Source: Dehalococcoidia bacterium UBA2991 (lineage in GTDB: Bacteria > Chloroflexota > Dehalococcoidia > Tepidiformales > Tepidiformaceae). Taken from it: DNA of 64,000 nucleotides. The DNA is taken from assembly GCA_002346645.1 (NCBI GenBank), contig DEAD01000008.1, positions 62,001 to 126,000 of the forward strand, in the 5' to 3' direction. This document shows, piece after piece, positions 15,721 to 24,036 of the stretch; the stretch's first letter is position 1; each line of letters starts with the position of its first letter. The position numbers and the translations under genes are program-made. The notes beneath the pieces were generated by a model. It did not search any database and had not been told where the DNA came from. It saw only the letters and a list, made by a program, of their open reading frames with translations.

Positions 15721-17433
15721 CTACTCTCTCGAAGCGTCGATCTCAATGTAACGGTACTTCGGAACGATAGTGCCAACATCCGGCCAGTTTTGCACGCAGT
15801 CTCTGACAAGGTAATGACCGATTGTCCAGAACGTCGGAATGATAGGCGCATCATCGACAATGATTTGTTCAGCCTTATGGTAGAGCCGATAGCGAGCATC
15901 TTGATCCTGAAGGGTTGCTGCTTGCTCCAAAAGTGCATCGACTTGCTCGTTTGAGTAACCAGTGTGATTGAGTCGACTATCACTGGCGAAGAGCTTGCCC
16001 AAAAAATTCTCAGGATCAGGATAGTCTGCAATCCACCCAGCCGCGTACATCTGAAAGGTACCCCGCCGCAACTCTCTCAAATAGGCGGACCACTCGATAG
16101 CCTCGATTTCGACCTCCACGCCAAGTGCATCCTCCCACTGCTGTTGGAGAGCCTGAAGCCTATCGGGGGAGTCCCCTGCAGTTCCACTGTACGTCAGGAT
16201 GATCCGAGGCATATTGCCCGCATAACGGGACCGTGAAAGCAGCTCGCCAGCGCGGTCGGGGTCATAGCCGTAGCTCGTCACGTCCGCGCTATAACCAGGC
16301 AGGGTAGGGGGGAGAATTCCGTCTGCAACAATCAGAGCATCGTAGAAAAGCACCTCATTTATCGCCTCACGGTTTGAGGCAAGGGCAAAAGCTTGCCGCA
16401 CCAGAGGATCATCAAAAGGGGGCTCATTTACATTCATACCTATGTAGAAGATGGAAAGCTGCGGAACAGGGCGATAGAACTCGCTGAGGGGGCTTTCACC
16501 AGTAAGAACGCCAGCAAGTTCAATTCCAGGCACACCTGCGACATGGATTTCGTCATTCTCAAAGCGGGTCAGCAAACTGCCACCACCCAGCGAAAACTTC
16601 ACCTCGTCAAGCTTAGGTGGGCCAAGGTGATAACGATCGTTGGGGATGAGGATGATCTCTTCCAGCGGACGCCACACCTTCAGGCGAAAAGGCCCGGTTC
16701 CGTTGGGATTGCGCGTCCATCCGTCCGGGTCTTGTTCGATCTGCTCACGATCAACAACGTAAGCAACGGTATAGGTGAGCTGGTGAAGGAAGTAACTTAC
16801 TGGCCGATCGAGTTCTATTCGAAGCGTGTACTCGTCGATTACCTCAACGCCACTGACCTGGTCTGCCACACCGTTAAACTTATCTCGAACACCAACGATA
16901 TCCCCTAGATAATCGAGCACTGTAGGAGAGAAATTGGCCGGGTCGGCAGCCCGCTCGAAGCTGTATTTAACATCGTCTGCCGTCACACGGCGTCCGTTAT
17001 GAAAGACCACGTCATCACGTAAGAAGAACGTGTAAACCCGGCCACCATCAGAGACCTCCCAATCCTCGGCGATGTCGGGAACGATGTTGAGATCAAGGTC
17101 AAGACTGACGAGGCCACCAAAAATTTCCGCGGTGTACTCCGCAGTGCTCGCATCGCCTACCTGAATTGGATCGAAAACGGTCGCCGGGCTATCACCCGGC
17201 ACAATGATGCGGTTCTCCGCACAAATTCCGGACACAGAGGGGCTCGCATTGTTGCGATCCTCGGAACGATTACCACTATCTTCAGGGCCACTGGATGCTT
17301 CACTCGTACCAGCGGGAACCGAGGAGCTATCGTCATCATCTCCACCAGATAACACAAGTATGAACACGACCGCGACCGCGACGATCAACAGTGCAACGGC
17401 CCCCATCATGATTGCGAGAGTGCGGTTTGACAT
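15721..17433 (-). CDS. ABC transporter substrate-binding protein, family 5 (peptide/nickel type)
   Basis: Extracytoplasmic binding protein of 570 residues. An N-terminal hydrophobic segment (about 8-30) acts as a signal anchor and is followed by a D/S/G-rich linker without an obvious lipobox cysteine. The SBP_bac_5 fold is seen in the WEVSDGGRVYTFFLRDDVVFHNGRRVTADDVKYSFER region and in LVRQAFALASNREAINEVLF. GGGAGAAA precedes the ATG. It is the first gene of the importer operon, and a stable hairpin upstream separates it from aspS. Confidence 0.93.
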   Translation of the reverse strand: MSNRTLAIMMGAVALLIVAVAVVFILVLSGGDDDDSSSVPAGTSEASSGPEDSGNRSEDRNNASPSVSGICAENRIIVPGDSPATVFDPIQVGDASTAEYTAEIFGGLVSLDLDLNIVPDIAEDWEVSDGGRVYTFFLRDDVVFHNGRRVTADDVKYSFERAADPANFSPTVLDYLGDIVGVRDKFNGVADQVSGVEVIDEYTLRIELDRPVSYFLHQLTYTVAYVVDREQIEQDPDGWTRNPNGTGPFRLKVWRPLEEIILIPNDRYHLGPPKLDEVKFSLGGGSLLTRFENDEIHVAGVPGIELAGVLTGESPLSEFYRPVPQLSIFYIGMNVNEPPFDDPLVRQAFALASNREAINEVLFYDALIVADGILPPTLPGYSADVTSYGYDPDRAGELLSRSRYAGNMPRIILTYSGTAGDSPDRLQALQQQWEDALGVEVEIEAIEWSAYLRELRRGTFQMYAAGWIADYPDPENFLGKLFASDSRLNHTGYSNEQVDALLEQAATLQDQDARYRLYHKAEQIIVDDAPIIPTFWTIGHYLVRDCVQNWPDVGTIVPKYRYIEIDASRE

Positions 17434-17468
17434 GCAATTTCTCCCAATAAGTCACTTTGAAGCAGACA

Positions 17469-17485
17469 GTTGGGCTATGCCCAAC
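17469..17485 (-). terminator. 7-bp perfect hairpin between aspS and the ABC operon
   Basis: GTTGGGC (17469-17475), a 3-base loop, and GCCCAAC (17479-17485) lie in the 102-base gap downstream of aspS. The following minus-strand bases (TGTCTGCTTC) are only moderately T-rich. It probably ends the aspS transcript. Confidence 0.5.
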
Positions 17486-17535
17486 CCTGGGTACGCTCTC
17501 AGAGGATAGCGCACCAGCAGCAGCGCTTACCGACT

Positions 17536-19305
17536 TTACTCCAGAGACACAATTCGAAGCCCAAGCTCATCAAGCTGATCCTGACCAACTGGTTGGGGCG
17601 AACCCATAAGCGGATCACTTCCAGAGGAGGCCTTCGGAAAAGCTATGACATCTCTGATATTAGGGGAGCCAACAAGCTCCATCAGCACACGGTCGATGCC
17701 AGCAGCTATGCCACCCATCGGGGGGGCTCCGTACTCAAGTGCATCCAGCAGAACACCGAACCTTTCCTGCATCTCATCGTCCGTGTAGTTCATCAGACGC
17801 AAAACCTGTTCCTGTTCAGCTCGCCGATGTAGGCGAACGGAGCCACCTGCTATCTCGGTACCGTTCAGGGTTAGGTCATACTGCTTTGCCCGAACAGACC
17901 CCGGATCTGTTTCTAGCAAGGGAGCATCTTCCTCGACGAAACCACTAAATGGGTTGTGCAGTGAATCCCAGCGCTGTTCCTCATTACTCCATTCCAATAG
18001 CGGAAATCCAGTAACCCAAGCAAATGAAAGAACATCAGGATCGGCGAGTTCCAAACGCGTGGCTAGCTCCTCACGTACAAGGGCCAATGAGGCGGAAACA
18101 ACTGCCGGCTGGTCAGCGGAAAGAAAGATCATGTCGCCGTCATCGGCAGAGGTTAGAGTGCGTAATTGGGCGATTTCCTCTGTTGAAAGGAACTTGGCAA
18201 TAGGGGAACGAAGTTCCTCCCCAGCCAGGAAACCAATATTAGCAAGCCCCTTAGCACCACCACCCCGAGCAACCTCGACGAGAGAGTCTACAGAGCGGCG
18301 CGCCATTTCGGCCTGCCCAGGTACCCGCATTGCGCGGACCTCACCACCAGCCGCAATTGCACTGGCAAACACTTTGAAATCCGACTCACGGACGGCATCG
18401 CTTACGTCAACGAACTCGAGACCAAAGCGAAGGTCGGGCCGGTCGATACCGTAACGAGCCATCGCATCGGCGTAGTCGATTCGAGGGAATGGTTCCTGTG
18501 CCAGGCGCTTTCCACCCCCAAACCGCTTCGCCACCTCGATAAATAGCTCTTCGATAAGGGACATGACGTCCTCTTCATCAACGAAACTCATCTCGAGGTC
18601 AAGCTGAGTAAGCTCAACAATTCGGTTCGCCCGGGTGTCCTCATCACGATAGCAACGGGCCATTTGGAAGTAGCGCTCGAAACCGCTGACCATGAGCAAT
18701 TCCTTCATAATCTGGGGAGACTGCGGGAGGGCGAAGAAATGGCCGTGCTGAAGACGCGAAGGTACAAGGAAGTCACGAGCTCCCTCAGGCGTGGACTTAA
18801 TGAGAGTTGGCGTCTCAATTTCATAAAAGCCCTGCTTAGCTAGGAACTGCCGCATGAAGAGCACTACCTCGTGACGGAGACGGATGATCTCAGCAACACC
18901 AGGACGACGAAGATCGAGGTAGCGGTGCCGAAGGCGTACTAGCTCATCAACTTCGCTCTCTTCATTGACAGCAAACGGTGGGGTTAAAGCCTCATTGAGC
19001 ACTTCAATGCGGGTGGGAACAACCTCTATCTCCCCGGTGGACATGTCAGTGTTCACAGTTTCCGCGGAGCGACGCCGAACAGTTCCCTCAACTGCGAGAA
19101 CCCACTCGGAGCGGGCCCGATGGGCAACCGCGTGAGCAACAGTGTTTTCTGGGTCTACAACTATTTGGACAACCCCATGGGAATCCCGCAGATCGATGAA
19201 GATAAGGCCCCCGTGGTCGCGGCGACGGTGGACCCATCCCGCGAGCACAACCGTCCGACCCTCATCAGAAAGGGTTAGGTCACCCGCGTATACGTCTTTG
19301 AGCAT
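17536..19305 (-). CDS. aspS: aspartyl-tRNA synthetase
   Basis: Class II synthetase of bacterial length (589 residues). The OB-fold anticodon domain is at about 1-105 (AGWVHRRRDHGGLIFIDLRD). The catalytic core has motif 2 near FQMARCYRDEDTRANR, the bacterial GAD insertion, and motif 3 GGIAAGIDRVLMEL. The loop after motif 2, usually RQPEFTQLD, reads RIVELTQLD here. A TTGGTC-17-TAGGCT promoter ends 5 bases before the ATG with no Shine-Dalgarno site, so the mRNA is probably leaderless. Whether it is discriminating (Asp only) or not (Asp/Asn) cannot be settled from this window. Confidence 0.96.
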   Translation of the reverse strand: MLKDVYAGDLTLSDEGRTVVLAGWVHRRRDHGGLIFIDLRDSHGVVQIVVDPENTVAHAVAHRARSEWVLAVEGTVRRRSAETVNTDMSTGEIEVVPTRIEVLNEALTPPFAVNEESEVDELVRLRHRYLDLRRPGVAEIIRLRHEVVLFMRQFLAKQGFYEIETPTLIKSTPEGARDFLVPSRLQHGHFFALPQSPQIMKELLMVSGFERYFQMARCYRDEDTRANRIVELTQLDLEMSFVDEEDVMSLIEELFIEVAKRFGGGKRLAQEPFPRIDYADAMARYGIDRPDLRFGLEFVDVSDAVRESDFKVFASAIAAGGEVRAMRVPGQAEMARRSVDSLVEVARGGGAKGLANIGFLAGEELRSPIAKFLSTEEIAQLRTLTSADDGDMIFLSADQPAVVSASLALVREELATRLELADPDVLSFAWVTGFPLLEWSNEEQRWDSLHNPFSGFVEEDAPLLETDPGSVRAKQYDLTLNGTEIAGGSVRLHRRAEQEQVLRLMNYTDDEMQERFGVLLDALEYGAPPMGGIAAGIDRVLMELVGSPNIRDVIAFPKASSGSDPLMGSPQPVGQDQLDELGLRIVSLE

Positions 19306-19310
19306 AAGTC

Positions 19311-19339
19311 AGCCTAACCCGAGGACATTCAACGACCAA
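19311..19339 (-). promoter_or_regulatory. aspS promoter, leaderless layout
   Basis: On the minus strand TTGGTC (19334-19339), 17 bases, TAGGCT (19311-19316), 5 bases, then the aspS ATG. Spacing fits a sigma-70-type promoter whose transcript starts at or near the start codon. Confidence 0.5.
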
Positions 19340-19357
19340 TGCAATTGGAGGAAAGGC

Positions 19358-19714
19358 TTAGGGGGACGCCAGCAGGTCGCGCAATTCAGCTTCGTAGGCT
19401 CCCTCTAGATCATCTTCGACACGCTGCTGGAAACGACGGTAGGCAATGACAAGCTCCTCAGCCTCAGGAGTTAGCAGAGTACGCCCCCCGCCTGCTCCTC
19501 CTACCTCAGAACGAACCAGTGCGCGGCCCAAATTGGCTTCAATCTCCTTCACTTTTCCCCAAGCACGACGGTAACTTAGTCCAAGAGCGGAAGCAGCTTC
19601 TGAGAGGGATCCTGTCTCGCCAACCAGCTCCAATAAACGGACGCGATAGTCGGACATCACAAGCTCACCATCGATCTCAATCCAAAGTTTTTGGCGGGGT
19701 TCCGAAGAAGCCAT
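19358..19714 (-). CDS. ModE-like winged-helix regulator (N-terminal domain only)
   Basis: LysR/ModE-type DNA-binding protein of 118 residues. The winged helix is visible in RVRLLELVGETGSLSEAASALGLSYRRAWGKVKEIE, followed by the wing GGAGGGRTLLTPEAEELV and a terminal helix. It lacks the C-terminal molybdate-binding (TOBE/MopB) domains of E. coli ModE, so metal sensing is not assured. A TAGGCT 7 bases before the ATG suggests a leaderless transcript. It may control Mo-cofactor genes such as moeA, but there is no direct link. Confidence 0.87.
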   Translation of the reverse strand: MASSEPRQKLWIEIDGELVMSDYRVRLLELVGETGSLSEAASALGLSYRRAWGKVKEIEANLGRALVRSEVGGAGGGRTLLTPEAEELVIAYRRFQQRVEDDLEGAYEAELRDLLASP

Positions 19715-19746
19715 CTGAGCGAGCCTAGCACGGCCGCAGGTGCAAC

Positions 19747-20466
19747 TCAGCCATTCAGGTCATTTCGAGAGGTCTGTACCTCGTGAACATGCGAGAAATC
19801 GTTCACTGAAAGGACAGCCTGACGGTCACCATCGACACGAATAGTGGTGATCGACGTGTGGTGAAGCGGAAACATCTGATCGATGGACGAAGACAAGGTT
19901 TCGGCAAGGTAGTGATTGATAACGCCAGCGTGGCAGGCAACGACAACGCGCCTCCCTTGATTCCCCGCTGCGATCTCGGCAACAGCACGAGTCACTCGCC
20001 GACGGAAGGCAGGCACGTCTTCCGCATCGGGCCAAACAGAATCCCTACCCGTACGGCTCTGCTCACGCATCAATTCAACAAAGCGCTCGGCTCCGTAATG
20101 ATCGATTACCCCAAGTTGCTGGGGCATTTTTTGAAACTGATCGATCTCCCGCAAACCCTCATGGACAATGGGGCCCAGATCGTGGTGACGAGCGATCTGC
20201 TCACCAGTAATACGGGCCCTACTGAGAGGGCTACAGTAAACGGCATCAATTTCAGCCGTAGCTAATCGTTCACCTACAACACGGGCCTGTTCATGCCCAA
20301 GCGACGAAAGTGGTGCATCCACCACGTCACCCACTGGCATGTTTGCCGAGATTTGTTGCTCGCCATGCCGAACAAGTAACAACTCGGTCATACCCTCGAG
20401 GGCTGTAAGGAATGGGTTTTTAAGATCAAGCCAGCGCGCACGCTTCGGTTTCGCGGTATCAGACAT
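19747..20466 (-). CDS. histidine phosphatase family protein (phosphoglycerate-mutase-like)
   Basis: A 239-residue member of the branch-1 histidine phosphatases. The catalytic motif LLVRHGEQQ is near residue 32-40, the LTxxG-equivalent is LSSLGHEQA, the mid arginine SPLSRARITGEQIA is present, and the second histidine is in VVACHAGVINHYLAE. The substrate (phosphoglycerate, sugar phosphate, cobalamin intermediate or other) is unknown. ATG 20466 is chosen because TACAGT lies 8 bases upstream; the frame is open to a GTG at 20493. It is divergent from the methyltransferase gene. Confidence 0.85.
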   Translation of the reverse strand: MSDTAKPKRARWLDLKNPFLTALEGMTELLLVRHGEQQISANMPVGDVVDAPLSSLGHEQARVVGERLATAEIDAVYCSPLSRARITGEQIARHHDLGPIVHEGLREIDQFQKMPQQLGVIDHYGAERFVELMREQSRTGRDSVWPDAEDVPAFRRRVTRAVAEIAAGNQGRRVVVACHAGVINHYLAETLSSSIDQMFPLHHTSITTIRVDGDRQAVLSVNDFSHVHEVQTSRNDLNG

Positions 20467-20532
20467 TGCCCAGGACTGTAGCGCCCTTGCCACAAACGGG
20501 ACAGTTTGGCCTTAGGAGAGGACAATCCAACT

Positions 20533-21609
20533 ATGGCACTCGACTTGGACCCCGGGCTGGCGGCTGCAGGAAACCCAGAGCTAGTCAAAACAATCATTGA
20601 AGAAATGGACGGCGGGGCAATCTCCTTTGAGCGATTCATGGAGATTGCCTTGTATCACCCTGAACACGGTTACTACCGGAAGCCAGGACGCATCGGTGCC
20701 GGCGGAGACTTCCTCACCAGCCCGGTCATCCATCCAATGTTCGGGTGGGCAGTAGGAGCGTGGTGCGAGTGGGTTTGGGAAACGCTGGGGCGTCCCTCTC
20801 CTTTCACCATCGTGGAAGCTGGAGCAGGGGACGGAAAACTGGCAACGGCACTTCTCGACTGGGTGGAAGGGCGCGAAGGCAACTTTGCAAAGGCACTGAA
20901 ATATCTGGCCATCGAGCCAAATTCACACGGAGTGGACCCTCGAATCACTTGGCTTGTAGATGCCCCACCGCCAGTAGAGACAGGTGTAGTTCTCTCTAAT
21001 GAACTTTTTGATGCACTTCCGGTACGACTCTTCGATGTGGAAGACCGAGGACCAGTAGAAGTCTTCGTACGTTGGGACGGCCAAGCGTTCGTAGAGGTAC
21101 GGGGGAGCGTGGCAACCATTGACGGGTCCCCTTCTAATGGTCGGTTTGAGGTAAACGGACGAGCGGCTGCCACAATGACCAACATGTGCGCCTTGATTGA
21201 GCGAGGGGCAGTTCTAACGTTTGACTATGGCTTTCCGAAAGAAGAGCTGTGGGCTGACTGGCGTAGACAAGGCACCCTTCTTTGCTTCTATCGACACACA
21301 GCGCATGAGGATCCTTATCAACATATCGGGGAGCAAGACCTCACAGCGCACGTTAATCTTTCAGAACTACAGCTAGCCATGGAACTAGCGGGATTGAAAA
21401 CTTTCGAGCCGGTTAACCAAGCAGCATTCCTAACAACGTTAGGTCTCGGAAGCTTGATGGAAAGCGTCCGGGACAACTTACCGGAGTTTTTTGCACGGCG
21501 GCGGGCCTTTCAACAGCTCACGGACACAGCCGGGTTAGGGCGAATCCGAGTCATTGCGGGAACGCGGAAATTAGAGGATGTTCCTCCAGGCTTTGGAGTT
21601 GATACTTGA
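20533..21609 (+). CDS. MidA/NDUFAF7-family SAM-dependent methyltransferase
   Basis: A 358-residue class I methyltransferase of the family that contains mitochondrial NDUFAF7, which methylates an arginine of a complex I subunit. The SAM-binding loop EAGAGDGKLATALLDW is near 97-112. Family segments are YYRKPGRIGAGGDFLTSP near the N-terminus, SNELFDALPVRLF in the middle, and FDYGFPKEELW towards the C-terminus. GGAGAGG lies 11 bases before the ATG at 20533; an upstream TTG is less likely. It overlaps the redoxin gene by 4 bases (TTGA). Confidence 0.9.
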   Translation: MALDLDPGLAAAGNPELVKTIIEEMDGGAISFERFMEIALYHPEHGYYRKPGRIGAGGDFLTSPVIHPMFGWAVGAWCEWVWETLGRPSPFTIVEAGAGDGKLATALLDWVEGREGNFAKALKYLAIEPNSHGVDPRITWLVDAPPPVETGVVLSNELFDALPVRLFDVEDRGPVEVFVRWDGQAFVEVRGSVATIDGSPSNGRFEVNGRAAATMTNMCALIERGAVLTFDYGFPKEELWADWRRQGTLLCFYRHTAHEDPYQHIGEQDLTAHVNLSELQLAMELAGLKTFEPVNQAAFLTTLGLGSLMESVRDNLPEFFARRRAFQQLTDTAGLGRIRVIAGTRKLEDVPPGFGVDT

Positions 21610-22121
21610 GCCCGGAACAGCGCCAACCGGCCACTAGCGCACCCCCTCGAGAATCCCCCATTGCTCCAAGTCAGGTTGCTCCTGACTTCTGCTTGCCAGC
21701 AATAACTTCGAAGGGGGACCGGATCACAGTAGACCTGAAGAACACGCTACCGCAAGGCAGGGTATTGCTTCTCTTTTACCAGGACGATGGAATGCCGATC
21801 TGCACAAGCCAGTTGAAGGCTTTTGCCCAGGAGCACAAGACACTGGCGCAAGCAGATATCCAGACATTTGGCATTAACACGAACGGCCTTGGATCGCACG
21901 AGCGATTTCAGGAACGAGACCATTACCCTTTTCCCCTCATCAGCGACTTCTTCGGCGAAGTTATTCAGGCCTATGGGCTCTGGGACCACGACACTAGAAG
22001 ATCAAGACGTGCCCTAGTTCTAATCGAGAGAGACGGAAGAGTTCTTTACGTGGAACCCCACTTCAATCCAGGAAACCTCGCAGCATTCGAGGCCCTCTTT
22101 GCAGCGCTAGGCCTCACCTAG
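21606..22121 (+). CDS. peroxiredoxin-like (AhpC/TSA, BCP type) redoxin
   Basis: Thioredoxin-fold protein of 171 residues. The core VLLLFYQDDGMPICTSQLKAF aligns with the BCP motif around the peroxidatic cysteine (C66), and GVNTNG-, HERFQE- and PFPLISD-like segments fit the family. Two residues of the catalytic Pro-Thr-Cys set are changed: the proline position is Q59 and the threonine position is M63. Peroxidase activity is therefore doubtful, and a thiol-reductase or sensor role is possible. It starts with TTG overlapping the TGA of the methyltransferase. Confidence 0.83.
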   Translation: MSPEQRQPATSAPPRESPIAPSQVAPDFCLPAITSKGDRITVDLKNTLPQGRVLLLFYQDDGMPICTSQLKAFAQEHKTLAQADIQTFGINTNGLGSHERFQERDHYPFPLISDFFGEVIQAYGLWDHDTRRSRRALVLIERDGRVLYVEPHFNPGNLAAFEALFAALGLT

Positions 22122-22168
22122 AAGCACACCCGTAGCAACATGCCCCGAAAAAAGGTTGAAAGAAAACA

Positions 22169-22927
22169 GTGACAAAGAAGCACAAGCTCCTTGCAGGAAG
22201 CATAGGGATCGTCACACTCATCGCTATCACAATCTTTTTGACCTGGTGGTTCCTGTTTCGTCAAGAAACACCAGCCCCAGTCAACTTGCAGAATGCGATC
22301 TCGTACGTCCAAGACGAGAAAGCTTCTACACCAACAGCCCAGGCGGGTACATCAACCAATCCCGGAGGCGCTGCCCAAAATGACATCTCGGGCAGCGAGG
22401 GATCGTGGACCCTGAAAAAAGGTCTGGAAAGCTTCGTCGGTTATCGCGTTGAAGAAGAGTTGGCGACTATTGGCTACAAGGAGGCAGTGGGCCGAAGTCC
22501 CAGCATCGAAGCAACTATTACGATCTCGGACGGCATGCTAACAAGTGTCCTTGTCACAGCCGATGTTCGGGATTTAAAGAGCGATGACCCCCGTCGGGAC
22601 CGCGCTTTACGACAACAAGCCCTGGAATCAAACACTTTCCCAACAGCCAAATTTGTTTTGACCGAGCCAATCGCAATTCCTGGTGGCCTTGCCCATGGCG
22701 AGCCCGTCGACCTAACAGCGAAAGGCACTCTCACCCTCCATGGCGTTACAAAGTCAATAACGATCACGATCAATGCAGTGCTAGAAGACGACACTCTGGT
22801 TGTAGTTGGTTTTTGCCCTATCTTGTTTTCCGATTACAACATCGCACAGCCACGATCACCCATTCTCGTTTCGATCGAAGACAACGGCATCATGGAGCTA
22901 CAGTTGTTCTTGAAGCGCATTCCATAG
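22169..22927 (+). CDS. YceI-family lipid-binding-like protein, membrane-anchored
   Basis: A 252-residue protein with an N-terminal transmembrane anchor (about 8-30), a linker rich in A/T/G, and a C-terminal YceI domain from about 80. The domain shows the lipocalin-like pattern SWTLKKGLESFVGYRVEEEL, the region after the SDDPRRDRALR segment, and LTLHGVTKSITITINA. YceI proteins bind polyisoprenoids or amphiphiles in the periplasm or outside the membrane. It starts with GTG, and an AAAGG lies 13-17 bases upstream, so initiation is uncertain. Confidence 0.88.
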   Translation: MTKKHKLLAGSIGIVTLIAITIFLTWWFLFRQETPAPVNLQNAISYVQDEKASTPTAQAGTSTNPGGAAQNDISGSEGSWTLKKGLESFVGYRVEEELATIGYKEAVGRSPSIEATITISDGMLTSVLVTADVRDLKSDDPRRDRALRQQALESNTFPTAKFVLTEPIAIPGGLAHGEPVDLTAKGTLTLHGVTKSITITINAVLEDDTLVVVGFCPILFSDYNIAQPRSPILVSIEDNGIMELQLFLKRIP

Positions 22928-22941
22928 GCCAAAACTGGTAA

Positions 22942-22971
22942 TTGACGACGCATCGAGGGCATTCCTAGCAT
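22942..22971 (+). promoter_or_regulatory. promoter of the NifU-like gene
   Basis: TTGACG (22942-22947), 18 bases, TAGCAT (22966-22971), then 8 bases to the ATG. A good -35 combined with a start-proximal -10 supports a leaderless or very short-leader transcript. Confidence 0.55.
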
Positions 22972-22979
22972 GGAGCGGC

Positions 22980-23354
22980 ATGAGTACCTATTCCAAAACT
23001 GTCATTAAACACTTCGAGCATCCGCAAAATGCAGGTGAGATGGACACACCTGATGGTGAGGGAACCGTCCGCAATCCAGTTTGCGGAGACCAAATGCAAG
23101 TAATGCTCCGCATTTCAGAGGGTCGCATCAAGAGGATGCAATGGCTCACTAGAGGTTGCCCACCCGCTATTGCGACAAGCTCGTGGACCAGCGAACAAGT
23201 TGAAGGGTGGACACTAGAGGAAGCCGAGGCTCTCACCCGAGAGGCGATCGCAGAAGGAATAGGAGGACTCCCAAAAGACAAGGTGCACTGCAGCGTCCTC
23301 GCGGCCGATGCACTAAAGATCGCAATCACTGATTACCGGAACCGCAAACAATAG
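22980..23354 (+). CDS. NifU/IscU-like iron-sulfur scaffold protein
   Basis: A 124-residue protein of the IscU/NifU N-terminal family, which assembles Fe-S clusters for transfer to apoproteins. The three ligand cysteines are C35 (NPVCGD, with D37), C60 (RGCPPAIA) and C104 (VHCSVLA). The usual GCGA/SAIA motif reads GCPPAIA. No cysteine desulfurase or other isc/suf gene is adjacent. A promoter stands directly upstream and the gene seems monocistronic. Confidence 0.88.
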   Translation: MSTYSKTVIKHFEHPQNAGEMDTPDGEGTVRNPVCGDQMQVMLRISEGRIKRMQWLTRGCPPAIATSSWTSEQVEGWTLEEAEALTREAIAEGIGGLPKDKVHCSVLAADALKIAITDYRNRKQ

Positions 23355-23427
23355 GGCTAGGGAGTATCTGTGCATTTGGTCACAAGCGATCGTATGATGC
23401 AGCCATTGTTAACGGAGGCGCCTTTCG

Positions 23428-23646
23428 ATGATTGATGCCTTGCTTCCCCTGTACAGCCCTACTTCACTTGGCGTGATCTTCGTGATGCTCTGGATAGCAA
23501 CATCCGTAATCTTGACGATCCCAGCATTCGCGACGCGAGGGACACCACAGATGATTTGGTTTGGAGCGGCAGGATTTGTACTGACGGTGGAGGCAGCAGT
23601 TCTTATCGCTCTTGCCGTGCTAAACAGCCAAGGAAAGATTTTTTAG
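23428..23646 (+). CDS. small two-helix membrane protein
   Basis: A 72-residue hydrophobic protein with two predicted transmembrane segments (about 13-32 and 42-66) joined by a short TRGTPQM loop. No family is recognised. GGAGG precedes the ATG by 10 bases, and a TATGAT at 23393-23398 is a possible -10. It is convergent with the helix-turn-helix gene, 20 bases away. Confidence 0.65.
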   Translation: MIDALLPLYSPTSLGVIFVMLWIATSVILTIPAFATRGTPQMIWFGAAGFVLTVEAAVLIALAVLNSQGKIF

Positions 23647-23666
23647 CCAGGCTTTCCTCGAGAATA

Positions 23667-23912
23667 TTAGAGCAAGCGGCGAATCGGCTTACGACCTGGC
23701 CGCGGATCATAATTACTCTTGAACATTTCCAGCTTGTCGCGCTCGATGAGGTATTTACCTGCAAAAAGCGTGGCTGGAATCTTCTTTTGCTTAATAAGGC
23801 GCCTGAGGCTCTGAGGATGAATCGAAAGCTCACGCGCTGATTCAACAAGGTCTAGGTAGCCGTCAAAAGGAGTGGCCAAAGCGTCATCTCCACCGGCCTT
23901 GTTAGGCCGCAA
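23667..23912 (-). CDS. small helix-turn-helix (excisionase-like) DNA-binding protein
   Basis: An 81-residue protein with a MerR/excisionase-type helix-turn-helix: LVESARELSIHPQSLRRLIKQKKIPATLFAGKYLIERDKLE at about 22-63. It ends in a basic tail (DPRPGRKPIRRLL). Such small proteins are found in phages and integrative elements but also as chromosomal regulators; there is no integrase here. A TTG at 23912 is the only likely start, with no clear ribosome site. Confidence 0.7.
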   Translation of the reverse strand: MRPNKAGGDDALATPFDGYLDLVESARELSIHPQSLRRLIKQKKIPATLFAGKYLIERDKLEMFKSNYDPRPGRKPIRRLL

Positions 23913-24036
23913 ACGTTAAACTGAGTACGCAATAAAATCTAACAGAGGTCCTCCTTTATGTCTAAAAAAGGAAATGTGGAAGGAGTACTTGAGGGGAGGA
24001 GTAGCCCCTGAGCAGGGTTCGGCTATCCTGCCGCGA

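Noticed and set aside
23667..23912. Excisionase-like protein as sign of a mobile element
   Set aside because: No integrase, repeat borders, att-like duplication or composition shift is visible around it.
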